Origin: Micromonospora sp. WMMD1082
Lineage (GTDB): Bacteria > Actinomycetota > Actinomycetes > Mycobacteriales > Micromonosporaceae
Direction: 5' to 3'
Assembly: GCF_029626175.1 (NCBI RefSeq)
Contig: NZ_JARUBM010000002.1
Span: 4,915,001-4,979,000 of the forward strand
Length of the DNA stretch: 64,000 nt
The notes below the pieces were generated by a model that was not told where the DNA came from, searched no databases, and saw nothing but the letters and a program-made list of their open reading frames with translations. Position numbers and translations under genes: made by a program. Below, one piece after another: positions 42,716 through 51,891 of this stretch (its first letter is position 1; each line of letters starts with the position of its first letter).

Positions 42716-44142
42716 CCGAGCAGATCGTCCAGCCCCTGACCCAGGAGGAGCAGCTCGCCGCCCTGGGCAACTACGAGTACGGCTGGGCCGACCCGGACGT
42801 CGCGGGGGCCGCGGCCCAGCGCGGCCTCAACGAGGCGGTGGTGCGGGACATCTCGGCCAAGAAGAGCGAGCCGGCCTGGATGCTCGACCTGCGGCTGAAG
42901 GGCCTGCGGCTGTTCGGGCGCAAGCCGATGCCGGCCTGGGGCGCCGACCTCACCGGGATCGACTTCGACAACATCAAGTACTTCGTACGCTCCACCGAGA
43001 AGCAGGCCGCCAGCTGGGAGGACCTGCCCGAGGACATCAAGAACACCTACGACAAGCTGGGCATCCCGGAGGCGGAGAAGCAGCGCCTGGTCGCCGGTGT
43101 CGCCGCCCAGTACGAGTCCGAGGTGGTCTACCACAAGATCCGTGAGGATCTGGAGGAGCAGGGCGTCGTCTTCCTCGACACCGACACCGCGCTGCGGGAG
43201 CACGAGGACCTGTTCAAGGAGTACTTCGGCACGGTGATCCCGGTCGGCGACAACAAGTTCGCCGCGCTGAACACCTCCGTGTGGTCCGGTGGCTCGTTCA
43301 TCTACGTGCCGAAGGGCGTGCACGTGGAGATCCCGTTGCAGGCGTACTTCCGGATCAACACCGAGAACATGGGCCAGTTCGAGCGGACGCTGATCATCGT
43401 CGACGAGGGTGCGTACGTGCACTACGTCGAGGGCTGCACCGCGCCCATCTACTCCTCGGACTCGCTGCACAGCGCCGTGGTGGAGATCATCGTCAAGAAG
43501 AACGCCCGCTGCCGCTACACCACCATCCAGAACTGGTCGAACAACGTCTACAACCTGGTCACCAAGCGCGCGGTGTGCCACGAGGGCGCGACCATGGAGT
43601 GGATCGACGGCAACATCGGCTCCAAGGTGACCATGAAGTACCCGGCGGTCTACATGACCGGTGAGCACGCCAAGGGCGAGGTGCTCTCGGTGGCGATGGC
43701 CGGCGAGGGCCAGCACCAGGACGCCGGGGCCAAGATGGTGCACGCCGCACCGCACACCAGCAGCACCATCGTGTCGAAGTCGATCGCCCGGGGCGGCGGC
43801 CGCACCTCGTACCGCGGCCTGGTGCAGGTGCTGGAGGGCTCGCACAGCAGCGCCAGCACGGTCAAGTGCGACGCCCTGCTGGTCGACACCATCTCCCGCT
43901 CCGACACCTACCCCTACGTCGACATCCGCGAGGACGACGTGTCGATGGGGCACGAGGCGACCGTCTCGAAGGTGAGCGAGGACCAGCTCTTCTACCTGAT
44001 GAGCCGGGGCCTGAGCGAGGACGAGGCGATGGCGATGATCGTGCGCGGCTTCATCGAGCCGATCGCCAAGGAACTGCCCATGGAGTACGCCCTGGAACTC
44101 AACCGCCTGATCGAGTTGCAGATGGAGGGCGCGGTCGGCTGA
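42712..44142 (+). CDS. sufB: Fe-S cluster assembly protein SufB
   Basis: A 476-residue SufB, scaffold subunit of the SufBC2D complex on which Fe-S clusters are built. The beta-helix region has [20 protein letters not shown] and [11 protein letters not shown], where the Cys is conserved. C-terminal conserved segments include [11 protein letters not shown] and [16 protein letters not shown], and [18 protein letters not shown]. It overlaps sufR by four bases (ATGA). No intein is present. Confidence 0.98.
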   Translation: MTEQIVQPLTQEEQLAALGNYEYGWADPDVAGAAAQRGLNEAVVRDISAKKSEPAWMLDLRLKGLRLFGRKPMPAWGADLTGIDFDNIKYFVRSTEKQAASWEDLPEDIKNTYDKLGIPEAEKQRLVAGVAAQYESEVVYHKIREDLEEQGVVFLDTDTALREHEDLFKEYFGTVIPVGDNKFAALNTSVWSGGSFIYVPKGVHVEIPLQAYFRINTENMGQFERTLIIVDEGAYVHYVEGCTAPIYSSDSLHSAVVEIIVKKNARCRYTTIQNWSNNVYNLVTKRAVCHEGATMEWIDGNIGSKVTMKYPAVYMTGEHAKGEVLSVAMAGEGQHQDAGAKMVHAAPHTSSTIVSKSIARGGGRTSYRGLVQVLEGSHSSASTVKCDALLVDTISRSDTYPYVDIREDDVSMGHEATVSKVSEDQLFYLMSRGLSEDEAMAMIVRGFIEPIAKELPMEYALELNRLIELQMEGAVG

Positions 44143-44229
44143 CCCCGCCCACGTGGCGGTGGGCCGCGCCTGCCCCGGCCCGCCTCCGGTTCACCTGACA
44201 CCGCCGTCGCACATACCAGCAAGGAAGAG

Positions 44230-45372
44230 ATGACTACCCAGGCTTCCGCGCCGCCCAGCACCAAGTCGCAGGCGCTGCGCTCGTACGATGTCGCCGACTT
44301 CCCGGCCCTCACCGGCCTGGAGGAGGAGTGGCGCTTCACCCCGCTCAAGCGGCTGCGCGGGCTGGTCGGCGACGACCAGGCCGCCACCGGCACGGTCCGG
44401 CACGAGTACGCCGACCTGCCAGAGGGCGTGTCCGTCGAGCGGATCGGCCACGAGGACCCGCGGCTGGGCAGCGTGCTCACCCCGGTCGACCGGGTGAGCG
44501 CGCTCGCGTACGGCGGGGCCGGGCAGGCGCTGCTGGTGCGCATCGCGCAGGACGCCGTGGTGAGCGGCCCGACCATCCTGCGGGCGGTCGGCGAGGGCGC
44601 CGAGGGCCTGGCCTTCGGGCACACCTTCGTCGACGTGGGCCGGTTCGCCGAGGCGATCGTGGTGCTGGAGCACGTCGGCTCGACGACCCTGGCGGACAAT
44701 GTCGAGGTGGCGGTGGGTGACGGGGCGAAGCTGACCCTGGTCACGGTGGCCGACTGGGCCGACGACGCGGTGCAGGCGCAGCACCTGAAGGTGCGGCTGG
44801 GCCGCGACGCGCGGGTGCTGCACGTGCAGGTCACCCTCGGTGGCGACCTGGTCCGCCAGTACACCACCGTCGAGTACACCGACCGGGGCGGCGAGGCCGA
44901 GCTGTACGGCCTCTACTTCGCCGACTCGGGCCAGCACCTGGAGCACCGCCAGCTGGTCGACCACAGCGTGCCGGACTGCCGCAGCTACGTCGGCTACCGG
45001 GGCGCGTTGCAGGGGGAGAGCGCCCACACGGTCTGGGTCGGCGACGTGTTGATCCGCGCCGAGGCGACCGGCACCGACACGTACGAGATCAACCGGAACC
45101 TGCTGCTCACCGACGGCGCGCGGGCCGACTCCGTACCGAACCTGGAGATCGAGACCGGCGAGATCGCCGGCGCCGGCCACGCGAGCGCCACCGGTCGCTT
45201 CGACGACGAGCAGCTGTTCTACCTGATGGCCCGGGGCATCCCGGAGGCCGAGGCGCGCCGGCTGGTGGTACGCGGCTTCTTCGCCGAGCTGCTGAACAAG
45301 ATCCCGGTCGAGGAGCTGCGCGAGCGCCTGGGCGAGGCGATCGAGGCCCGGCTGACGAAGGCCGGCGCCTGA
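44230..45372 (+). CDS. sufD: Fe-S cluster assembly protein SufD
   Basis: A 380-residue SufD, paralogue of SufB in the SufBC2D scaffold. The N-terminus has EEEWRFTPLKRLRGL, the beta-helix has VEYTDRGGEAELYGLYF and HSVPDCRSYVGYRGALQG, and the end repeats the SufB-type DDEQLFYLMARGIPEAEARRL helix. ATG 44230 has AAGGAAGAG upstream. Its stop overlaps the next start by one base (TGATG). Confidence 0.97.
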   Translation: MTTQASAPPSTKSQALRSYDVADFPALTGLEEEWRFTPLKRLRGLVGDDQAATGTVRHEYADLPEGVSVERIGHEDPRLGSVLTPVDRVSALAYGGAGQALLVRIAQDAVVSGPTILRAVGEGAEGLAFGHTFVDVGRFAEAIVVLEHVGSTTLADNVEVAVGDGAKLTLVTVADWADDAVQAQHLKVRLGRDARVLHVQVTLGGDLVRQYTTVEYTDRGGEAELYGLYFADSGQHLEHRQLVDHSVPDCRSYVGYRGALQGESAHTVWVGDVLIRAEATGTDTYEINRNLLLTDGARADSVPNLEIETGEIAGAGHASATGRFDDEQLFYLMARGIPEAEARRLVVRGFFAELLNKIPVEELRERLGEAIEARLTKAGA

Positions 45373-45716
45373 TGATCCGCATCTGCGCCACCGAGGACGT
45401 GCCGAAGGGCACTGCGATCAGCGCGGACGTCGACGGCACCCAGATCGCGATCGTGCACGGCGAGGACGACCAGTTCTACGCCGTGTACGACGAGTGCTCG
45501 CACGCGGCCGTGGCCCTCTCCGAGGGGGAGGTGGACGGGTGCACGCTGGAGTGCTGGCTGCACGGCTCCCGCTTCGACCTGCGCACCGGCGAGCCCACCG
45601 GGCTGCCCGCCACCGAACCCGTACCCGTCTATCCCGTCGACGTCCGCGACGGCGACATCTACCTTCCCGTGGACGCCGACGGCCGTCCGCTGCCGAGCAA
45701 TGGAGTGACCCGATAA
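45372..45716 (+). CDS. Rieske-type ferredoxin of the suf operon
   Basis: A 114-residue soluble Rieske ferredoxin of the non-haem-oxygenase type. The cluster motif is CSHAAVAL ... CWLHGSRF, giving Cys/His pairs without the disulfide cysteines of the exported kind. There is no signal peptide. In actinobacterial suf operons a gene of this sort commonly sits between sufD and sufC and may donate electrons during assembly; that role is not proven. It overlaps sufD by one base and sufC by one base. Confidence 0.93.
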   Translation: MIRICATEDVPKGTAISADVDGTQIAIVHGEDDQFYAVYDECSHAAVALSEGEVDGCTLECWLHGSRFDLRTGEPTGLPATEPVPVYPVDVRDGDIYLPVDADGRPLPSNGVTR

Positions 45717-46489
45717 TGAGCACCCTGGAGATCCGTGACCTGCAGGTGTCGGTGAAGCTGCCCGAGGGTGAGCTCAAGCCGATCCTGCACGGCGTCGACC
45801 TGACCGTGCGCGCGGGGGAGACCCACGCGATCATGGGCCCGAACGGCTCCGGCAAGTCGACCCTGGCGTACTCGATCGCCGGCCACCCGAAGTACGAGAT
45901 CACCGGTGGTTCGGTGACCCTGGACGGGCTCGACGTGCTGGACCTGTCCGTCGACGAGCGGGCCCGCGCCGGCCTCTTCCTCGCCATGCAGTACCCGGTC
46001 GAGGTGCCCGGCGTCTCGGTGGCGAACTTCCTGCGTACCGCCAAGACCGCCATCGACGGGGAGGCGCCGAAGCTGCGCACCTGGGGCGGCGAGCTGCGCG
46101 GTGCGATGGAGCGTCTGCACATGGACCCGGCCTTCGCCCAGCGCAACGTCAACGAGGGCTTCTCCGGCGGTGAGAAGAAGCGGCACGAGATCGTGCAGCT
46201 GGAGCTGCTCAAGCCGAAGATGGCCATCCTCGACGAGACCGACTCGGGTCTGGACGTGGACGCGCTGCGCGTGGTGAGCGAGGGCGTGAACCGGGTGCGC
46301 GACACCGGCGACACCGGCCTGCTGCTGATCACCCACTACACCCGGATCCTGCGCTACATCAAGCCCGACTTCGTGCACGTCTTCGTCGCCGGCCGGATCG
46401 TCGAGCAGGGCGGCCCGGAGCTGGCCGACAAGCTCGAGGAAGAGGGCTACGAGCGGTACGCGGCCGGGGCCGGTTCGGCGCGGGCCTGA
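45716..46489 (+). CDS. sufC: SufC ATPase
   Basis: A 257-residue ABC-type ATPase that drives the SufBC2D scaffold. Walker A MGPNGSGKSTLAYSIAGHP is near residues 39-57, the SufC-specific LAMQYPVEVPGVSVANFLR follows, the signature FSGGEKKRHEI is near 150, and Walker B with ILDETDSGLDVDAL near 170. The ATG overlaps the preceding stop (TAATG). Confidence 0.98.
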   Translation: MSTLEIRDLQVSVKLPEGELKPILHGVDLTVRAGETHAIMGPNGSGKSTLAYSIAGHPKYEITGGSVTLDGLDVLDLSVDERARAGLFLAMQYPVEVPGVSVANFLRTAKTAIDGEAPKLRTWGGELRGAMERLHMDPAFAQRNVNEGFSGGEKKRHEIVQLELLKPKMAILDETDSGLDVDALRVVSEGVNRVRDTGDTGLLLITHYTRILRYIKPDFVHVFVAGRIVEQGGPELADKLEEEGYERYAAGAGSARA

Positions 46490-46513
46490 ATCCAAGGAAA
46501 GGCCGGTCACACG

Positions 46514-47818
46514 ATGACCACCATCGCGATCCCGTCGGGGATGCCGCAGTACGACGACGCGCCCCGCTACGACGTGGCGGCGGTGCGCGCCGACTTCCCG
46601 ATCCTGGACCGGGAGATCAACGGGCATCCGCTGGTCTATCTCGACAGCGCCAACACCTCGCACAAGCCGCGCCAGGTGCTCGACGTGCTGAACGAGCACT
46701 ACGCGCGGCACAACGCCAACGTGTCGCGCTCGGTGCACACGCTGGGCACCGAGGCGACCGAGGCGTACGAGGGGGCCCGGGCGAAGGTCGCCGCGTTCGT
46801 CAACGCGCCCAGCGTGGACGAGGTGGTGTTCACCAAGAACTCCACCGAGGCGATCAACATCGTGGCGTACGCCTTCTCCAACGCCTCGCTGCGCCCCGAC
46901 AGCGACCCCCGGTTCCGCCTCGGCCCCGGTGACGAGGTGGTGATCTCCGAGATGGAGCACCACTCGAACATCGTCCCGTGGCAGCTGCTCTGCGAGCGCA
47001 CCGGCGCGACGCTGCGCTGGTTCCCGGTCACCGACAACGGCCGGCTGGACGAGTCCGGGCTGACGGATCTGGTCAACGAGCGGACGAAGATCGTCTCGCT
47101 GGTGCACATGTCCAACATCCTCGGCACCGTCAACGCCACCGCGCGGATCACCGCGCGGGTCCGCGAGGTGGGCGCCCTGCTGCTGCTCGACTGCTCGCAG
47201 TCGGTGCCGCACATGCCGGTCGACGTGGTCGACCTGGACGCCGACTTCGTCGTCTTCACCGGGCACAAGATGTGCGGGCCGACCGGCATCGGGGTGCTCT
47301 GGGGCCGCGCCGAGTTGCTGGCGGCGATGCCGCCGGTGTTCGGCGGTGGCTCGATGATCGAGACGGTGGCGATGGACGGCTCGACGTACGCCCCGCCGCC
47401 GGCCCGCTTCGAGGCGGGCACCCCGCCGATCGCCGAGGCGGTCGCGCTCGGCGCGGCCGTGGACTACCTCACCGGCATCGGCATGCAGGCCATCCAGTGG
47501 CACGAGAAGCACCTGACCGCGTACGCGCTGGAGGCCCTGGCCACCGTGCCCGGCCTGCGGATCTTCGGCCCGGAGTTGCCGGTCGGCCGGGGCGGCACGA
47601 TCTCCTTCGCCCTCGGCGACGTGCACCCGCACGACGTGGGTCAGGTGCTGGACTCCCTCGGCGTGCAGGTGCGGGTGGGCCACCACTGTGCCCGGCCGGT
47701 CTGCACCCGGTTCGGCGTGCCGGCCATGACCCGGGCCTCGTTCTACCTCTACACCACCACCGAGGAGATCGACGCCCTGGTGGGGGGCCTGGAGCAGGTG
47801 CGGAAGGTGTTCGGCTGA
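46514..47818 (+). CDS. sufS: Cysteine desulfurase SufS
   Basis: A 434-residue group II cysteine desulfurase. PLP is held by the Lys in FTGHKMCGPTGIG near residue 253, with the upstream EMEHHSNIVPW. The catalytic Cys is in RVGHHCARPVCTRF near 390. It supplies sulfur to SufU and SufBCD. ATG 46514 follows AAGGAAAGG. The TGA overlaps the sufU ATG by one base. Confidence 0.98.
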   Translation: MTTIAIPSGMPQYDDAPRYDVAAVRADFPILDREINGHPLVYLDSANTSHKPRQVLDVLNEHYARHNANVSRSVHTLGTEATEAYEGARAKVAAFVNAPSVDEVVFTKNSTEAINIVAYAFSNASLRPDSDPRFRLGPGDEVVISEMEHHSNIVPWQLLCERTGATLRWFPVTDNGRLDESGLTDLVNERTKIVSLVHMSNILGTVNATARITARVREVGALLLLDCSQSVPHMPVDVVDLDADFVVFTGHKMCGPTGIGVLWGRAELLAAMPPVFGGGSMIETVAMDGSTYAPPPARFEAGTPPIAEAVALGAAVDYLTGIGMQAIQWHEKHLTAYALEALATVPGLRIFGPELPVGRGGTISFALGDVHPHDVGQVLDSLGVQVRVGHHCARPVCTRFGVPAMTRASFYLYTTTEEIDALVGGLEQVRKVFG

Positions 47819-48294
47819 TGCAGCTTGAGTCTCTCTACCAGGAGATCATCCTGGATCACTACAAGCATCCGCACGGCCGAGGGCTGCGCGACGCCGCCGA
47901 CCCGGCCGACCGGGTCGGCGAGGCGCACCACGTCAACCCGACCTGCGGTGACGAGGTGACCATCCGGGTGGCCACCGACGGCGAGGTGCTGCACGACGTG
48001 TCGTACGACGGCATGGGCTGCTCGATCAGCCAGGCGTCGGCGAGCATCCTGCACGAGCTGCTGGTCGGCCGGGGCACGGCGGACGCGTTCGAGGTGCACG
48101 AGGCGTTCGTGGCGCTGATGTCCGGCCGTGGCCAGGTCACGCCGGACGAGGAGGTGCTCGGCGACGGGGTGGCGTTCGAGGGTGTCGCCCGCTATCCCGC
48201 CCGGGTCAAGTGCGCGCTGTTGCCGTGGATGGCGTTCAAGGACGCCGCGGCACGCGCCGGTGTGGGCGTGAGCCCGACGGAGGTGACGGCATGA
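47818..48294 (+). CDS. sufU: SufU sulfur-transfer protein
   Basis: A 158-residue SufU/NifU-like zinc protein that accepts sulfane sulfur from SufS. The three ligand cysteines are in NPTCGDEV (near 42), DGMGCSISQAS (near 66) and VKCALLPW (near 132), with the Asp in CGDEV as fourth ligand. The N-terminal LYQEIILDHYKHPHG is standard. It is coupled to sufS upstream and to sufT downstream (ATGA). Confidence 0.97.
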   Translation: MQLESLYQEIILDHYKHPHGRGLRDAADPADRVGEAHHVNPTCGDEVTIRVATDGEVLHDVSYDGMGCSISQASASILHELLVGRGTADAFEVHEAFVALMSGRGQVTPDEEVLGDGVAFEGVARYPARVKCALLPWMAFKDAAARAGVGVSPTEVTA

Positions 48295-48659
48295 CCGAGA
48301 ACACTGCCACCGAGGCGACCTCGGCCGGCGGCGGCAAGGCCGCGGTCGGCGACATCGAGGAGGCGATGAAGGACGTCGTCGACCCGGAGCTGGGCATCAA
48401 CGTGGTCGACCTCGGCCTGGTGTACGGCGTCCACGTCGACGACGAGAACGTCGCCACCCTGGACATGACGCTGACCTCGGCGGCCTGCCCGCTCACCGAC
48501 GTGATCGAGGACCAGGCCCGCCAGGCGCTCACCACCGGCCCCGGTGGCGGACTGGTCAACGACATCCGGATCAACTGGGTCTGGCTGCCCCCGTGGGGCC
48601 CCGACAAGATCACTGACGAGGGCCGGGACCAGCTGCGTTCCCTCGGCTTCAACGTCTGA
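48291..48659 (+). CDS. sufT: SufT-like DUF59 (MIP18) protein
   Basis: A 122-residue MIP18/DUF59 protein, the actinobacterial SufT that aids Fe-S maturation or transfer. After a 17-residue flexible tail it reads IEEAMKDVVDPELGINVVDL, MTLTSAACPLTDVIEDQ with the conserved Cys, and VWLPPWGPDKITDEGRDQLR. It overlaps the sufU stop by four bases and ends the operon just before a strong hairpin. Confidence 0.95.
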   Translation: MTENTATEATSAGGGKAAVGDIEEAMKDVVDPELGINVVDLGLVYGVHVDDENVATLDMTLTSAACPLTDVIEDQARQALTTGPGGGLVNDIRINWVWLPPWGPDKITDEGRDQLRSLGFNV

Positions 48660-48664
48660 CCACC

Positions 48665-48706
48665 CGCGCGGGGCTGCCACCTCCCGGGGGTTGGCAGCCC
48701 CGCGCG
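48665..48706 (+). terminator. suf operon terminator hairpin
   Basis: A perfect 15-bp stem (CGCGCGGGGCTGCCA and TGGCAGCCCCGCGCG) around a 12-base loop, starting five bases after the sufT stop. No T-run follows, as usual in this GC-rich group. Confidence 0.85.
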
Positions 48707-48733
48707 CGGCGGGACGATGGATAGTGTTGCCGG

Positions 48734-48943
48734 CCCTGTCGAGCTGAGCGCGTGAATGCATCACAGCGGCTCCGCCGCCCGCGCTGGCCCCGCCCGCGAT
48801 GTCCCCGCCCACGCTGGCCCGCTCATGCTGGGCGTTGCCTGCGTCTACATGATCGTGCTCGATCCCTAAATCGAGCGTGACCTTGACGTCACGGGGGTGC
48901 CGGCGGCGGCGCATGAGAGCGTAAGCGGTTCAGCTCGACAGGG
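48734..48943. mobile_element. Small element with 14-bp inverted ends
   Basis: CCCTGTCGAGCTGA at 48734-48747 is repeated exactly as its reverse complement at 48930-48943, bounding 210 bp without a gene. Inside lie a 7-bp hairpin GCTCGAT/ATCGAGC at 48857-48876 and a CGTGAC/GTCACG pair at about 48876-48893. The layout resembles a miniature inverted-repeat element. I see no obvious target-site duplication, so the mobile nature is a guess. Confidence 0.4.
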
Positions 48944-49158
48944 TCGACGGGACAGAGGTGCCGGGGCGCGATCGGCAACGGCTGACCTGTGGGGTGGCGG
49001 GCGTGCCCCGATAATCCGTGGCGCCTCTGCGGTAGGTCACCGCAGGATGACGCGGTGAGTGAGGCGTACCGGATCAAGCCGTGCCCTGTCGCTGTGGCCA
49101 TCGCCGCCACGCGCCGACAGCGGGCCGTGCCGGGCAGCGTCTCGCCCCGGCGCCGATC
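48944..49158. other. Intergenic DNA before the LysE gene
   Basis: No gene is supported here. Together with the inverted-repeat element it forms a gap of about 450 bases between the suf terminator and the exporter. Open frames that start here on the plus strand lack protein-like sequence until the exporter. It must hold the exporter promoter, but I see no clear -35/-10 pair. Confidence 0.4.
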
Positions 49159-49833
49159 GTGACGGGCGCGTTCCTCGCCGGTCTGGTTGCCGGCTACGGC
49201 GTTGCCATTCCGGTCGGCGCGATCGCCGTGCTGATCCTCGGGCTCAGCGCGCGTACCTCGTTCCGGGTCGGCGCGGCGGCCGCACTCGGCGTGGCCACCG
49301 CCGACGGGATCTACGCCGGTGTCGCGGCGCTCGGCGGCGCGGCGGTCGCCAGCTGGCTCGCGCCCCTCGCCGGGCCGCTGCGGCTGATCGCCGCGATGGT
49401 GCTGCTCGCTCTCGCCGCCCACGGCGCGTGGCGGGCGCTGCGCCCGCCGGGTCAGGGCCGCTTGTCCGCGCCGGGCCAGGGCTGCGCGCCCGCGCCCGCC
49501 GAGGGGCGCATGTCGGTGCGGCGTGGGTTGGACACGCCGGGCCGGGCGTTCGCCGGGACTCTCGCGCTGACCCTGCTCAACCCGGCCACCGTCGTGTACT
49601 TCACGGCCCTGGTGCTCGGCCGCAACGACGACCTGGGTGGCTCCGGCACGGCCGTCGCGGTGATCTTCACGCTCGGGGTGTTCGTCGCCTCGGCCAGCTG
49701 GCAGCTGTTGATCGCCGGAGGCGGCTCGTTGATCGGGCGGGTGCTCACCAGCGACCGTGGTCGCCTGGTCACCGCCCTGCTCTCCAGCGCCATCATCACG
49801 GCACTCGCCGTCGGCATGCTCCTCGGTGGCTGA
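49159..49833 (+). CDS. LysE-family amino-acid exporter
   Basis: A 224-residue membrane protein of the LysE/RhtB group, which exports amino acids or related small solutes. Six hydrophobic segments are visible. The N-terminal GYGVAIPVGAIAVLIL matches the family's proline-containing first helix (P-x-G/P-P), and FAGTLALTLLNPATVVYFTAL carries the conserved N-P in the middle helix. A short Pro/Gly-rich loop around residues 95-120 separates the two halves. GTG 49159 is chosen by homology; it has no good ribosome site. The next gene begins 31 bp downstream from its own promoter. Confidence 0.85.
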   Translation: MTGAFLAGLVAGYGVAIPVGAIAVLILGLSARTSFRVGAAAALGVATADGIYAGVAALGGAAVASWLAPLAGPLRLIAAMVLLALAAHGAWRALRPPGQGRLSAPGQGCAPAPAEGRMSVRRGLDTPGRAFAGTLALTLLNPATVVYFTALVLGRNDDLGGSGTAVAVIFTLGVFVASASWQLLIAGGGSLIGRVLTSDRGRLVTALLSSAIITALAVGMLLGG

Positions 49834-49851
49834 CCGGGCCCGCCCGTGCCG

Positions 49852-49857
49852 TACGGT
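49852..49857 (+). promoter_or_regulatory. Leaderless -10 for the acVLRF1 gene
   Basis: TACGGT ends six bases before ATG 49864. Confidence 0.5.
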
Positions 49858-49863
49858 CGGGTG

Positions 49864-50517
49864 ATGAGCAGCCGACCCGCCGCCGGGGGCGGCAGGTGGG
49901 TCGAGGTCGACCCGGCCCGGATCGACCGCTGGGTCGCCGGCTTCGCCGACCGGCACGGCCCGCCCACCACGACTGCGCAGCCGTACGGCCTGCTGCTGTC
50001 CGCCCCGGACGGTGCCACCGCCGAGCTGCACCCGCCACCCGGCGCCCCGACCACCCCGGGCCTCGACACCTTCGTCGCCTCGGCGAACGCACCGCGCCGG
50101 ATCGGCCTGCTGCTCGCCCGCAAGGGCGCCGTGGCGGTGGGCGTGGCCGACGGGACCGACCTGATCGTCTCCAAGGTGGACACCCGGTACGTGCAGGGTC
50201 GCACCGCCGCGGGCGGTTGGTCGCAGCAGCGTTTCGCCCGGCGGCGGGACAACCAGGCGAAGGCGGCGCTGGCCGACGCGGCCGACCTCGCCGTACGCCT
50301 GCTGCTGCCGCAGGCGGCGACGCTGACCGCCGTGGTCTGCGGCGGCGACCGGCGGGCGGTGGACGCCGTCCTCGCCGACCGGCGGCTGGCGCGGTTGGCC
50401 GAGCTGCGCGCCGAGCGGCTGCTCGACGTGCCCGAGCCACGGCACGCGGTGCTGGTCGCGGCGGTGAGCGCGGCCCGGGCCGTCCGGGTGTTGGTGCGTG
50501 ATCCGGTGCTGCCCTGA
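49864..50517 (+). CDS. acVLRF1-family peptidyl-tRNA hydrolase
   Basis: A 217-residue protein of the actinobacterial Vms1-like release factor 1 family. Relatives of eukaryotic Vms1/ANKZF1 and eRF1 release nascent chains from stalled large ribosomal subunits. The diagnostic stretch is KVDTRYVQGRTAAGGWSQQR near residues 100-119, followed by FARRRDNQ; the Gln pair after GGWS corresponds to the catalytic loop of Vms1. AAALTAVVCGGDRRAV-like sequence follows. I place the start at ATG 49864 because a -10 box lies six bases before it; the in-frame GTG at 49846 overlaps that box. The XRE regulator follows after 45 bp. Confidence 0.85.
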   Translation: MSSRPAAGGGRWVEVDPARIDRWVAGFADRHGPPTTTAQPYGLLLSAPDGATAELHPPPGAPTTPGLDTFVASANAPRRIGLLLARKGAVAVGVADGTDLIVSKVDTRYVQGRTAAGGWSQQRFARRRDNQAKAALADAADLAVRLLLPQAATLTAVVCGGDRRAVDAVLADRRLARLAELRAERLLDVPEPRHAVLVAAVSAARAVRVLVRDPVLP

Positions 50518-50562
50518 CCGGCGTCGGGCGCACTAGGGTGGTGCCGCACGGAAGGAGCACCG

Positions 50563-51891
50563 ATGACGCAGACCGCGACCGGCACCGGGCGGGCGGGCGG
50601 CGAGCTGGTGCCGGAGCCGCTGGGCGACCGGATCCGCCGGCTGCGGATGGCCCGCAACCTGACCCAGCGGGAGCTGGCCGGTTCGCGCTACACCCGGGCG
50701 TTCCTCGGCGCCATCGAGTCGGGCACCCGCAGCCCGAGCCAGGAGGCGCTGGCCTACCTCGCCGGGCGGCTGGGGCTACCGGTCGACGATCTCCTGTTCG
50801 GCCGGCCGGCGAACGTGGCGGCGGAGCTGGCCGCGCAGCTGTCGGAGGCCCGGCGGTCGCTCTCCGCCGGTGACCTGGACGCGGCCGACCGGGCGCTGGC
50901 CGACATCCAGCGCCGGGCGGAGCACTACCGCCTCGACGACGTTGCCGGCTGGGCGCGGTACCACCGGGCCGAGGCGCAGCTGCACCGGGGACGGGCGGCG
51001 CAGGCGTCCGCGGCGTACGACGAGCTGGCCACCGACCTCACCGGGCCGGAGGCGTTGCGGGCCGCGGTGTCGGCCCGTCAGGCGTACTGCCTGCTGGTCG
51101 GCGGGAACGCGCCCCGGGCGGTGGCCCTGCTGGAGGAGCGGTTGCGCCGGCTGCGGGCGACGCCACCGGTGGATCCCGACGCGGAGCTGCGGCTGACCAA
51201 CGCGCTCATGTACACGTTCCTGGAGCTGGGCTGGCGGCATCGGGCGCGCAAGCTGGAGCGCGAGGTGGACGCGGTGCTCGGCCGGGCGACGCACCAGGAG
51301 TGGGTGGCCCAGTTCCACGCCGTCGCCGGCCAGCTGCGCCGCGACGGCGAGCTGGACGAGGCCGACCGGCTGCTGCGGGAAGCGGTGCGCCGGTACGCCG
51401 AGCTGGGCCTGACCCGGGAGATCGCGCTGTGTCACTGGGCGCGGGGATACGTGCTGCTGCGCGCCGGCCGGCCGGCGCAGGCCGGAACGCAGCTGCGGCA
51501 GGCCCGGGAGCTGCTCGCCGAGGTCGGCGCGGTGCTCGACCACGCGGGCGCGACCCTGGAACTGGCGGAGGCACGCCGCCGGGAGGGTGCGCTGGCGGAG
51601 GCCGGGCAGCTGGCGCAGGAGGCCGCGCGGACGGTCACCGACTGCGAGCACCGCGAGCTGATGCCCGAGGCGGACCGGGTACGCGGGTTGGTGCGCGCCG
51701 CGCAGGGCGACACCGCCGAGGCCCGCCGGCTGCTGGGCCGCTCGATCGACCGCTACGAGCGGGCCGGCCTGACCGGTGAGGTGGTGGTGACCTGCCGACA
51801 GCTCGCCGACATCCTGCTGTCCACAGGGGAGCATGGTGCGGCGGAGGCGGTGCTGCGCCGCGGCCTGAGGGCGGGGGAGCGGCTGTCGTGA
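50563..51891 (+). CDS. XRE-family regulator with TPR domain (first of pair)
   Basis: A 442-residue regulator. Residues 20-78 are an XRE helix-turn-helix (RIRRLRMARNLTQRELAGSR, then AIESGTRSPSQEALAYLAGR). The rest is a solenoid of about eight tetratricopeptide-like repeats rich in Ala, Leu and Arg (for example LEERLRRLRATPP, LDEADRLLREAVRRYAELG, AEARRLLGRSIDRYERAGL). HTH plus TPR is the layout of peptide-responsive RRNPP regulators, but many actinobacterial members have unknown signals. ATG 50563 follows GGAAGGAG. Its stop overlaps the next gene (GTGA), so the two paralogues are coupled. Confidence 0.88.
   Translation: MTQTATGTGRAGGELVPEPLGDRIRRLRMARNLTQRELAGSRYTRAFLGAIESGTRSPSQEALAYLAGRLGLPVDDLLFGRPANVAAELAAQLSEARRSLSAGDLDAADRALADIQRRAEHYRLDDVAGWARYHRAEAQLHRGRAAQASAAYDELATDLTGPEALRAAVSARQAYCLLVGGNAPRAVALLEERLRRLRATPPVDPDAELRLTNALMYTFLELGWRHRARKLEREVDAVLGRATHQEWVAQFHAVAGQLRRDGELDEADRLLREAVRRYAELGLTREIALCHWARGYVLLRAGRPAQAGTQLRQARELLAEVGAVLDHAGATLELAEARRREGALAEAGQLAQEAARTVTDCEHRELMPEADRVRGLVRAAQGDTAEARRLLGRSIDRYERAGLTGEVVVTCRQLADILLSTGEHGAAEAVLRRGLRAGERLS

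Noticed and set aside
48734..48943. Target-site duplication flanking the 14-bp inverted ends
   Set aside because: Bases left (…TTGCCGG) and right (TCGACGG…) of the element do not form a convincing direct repeat, so recent transposition is not shown.
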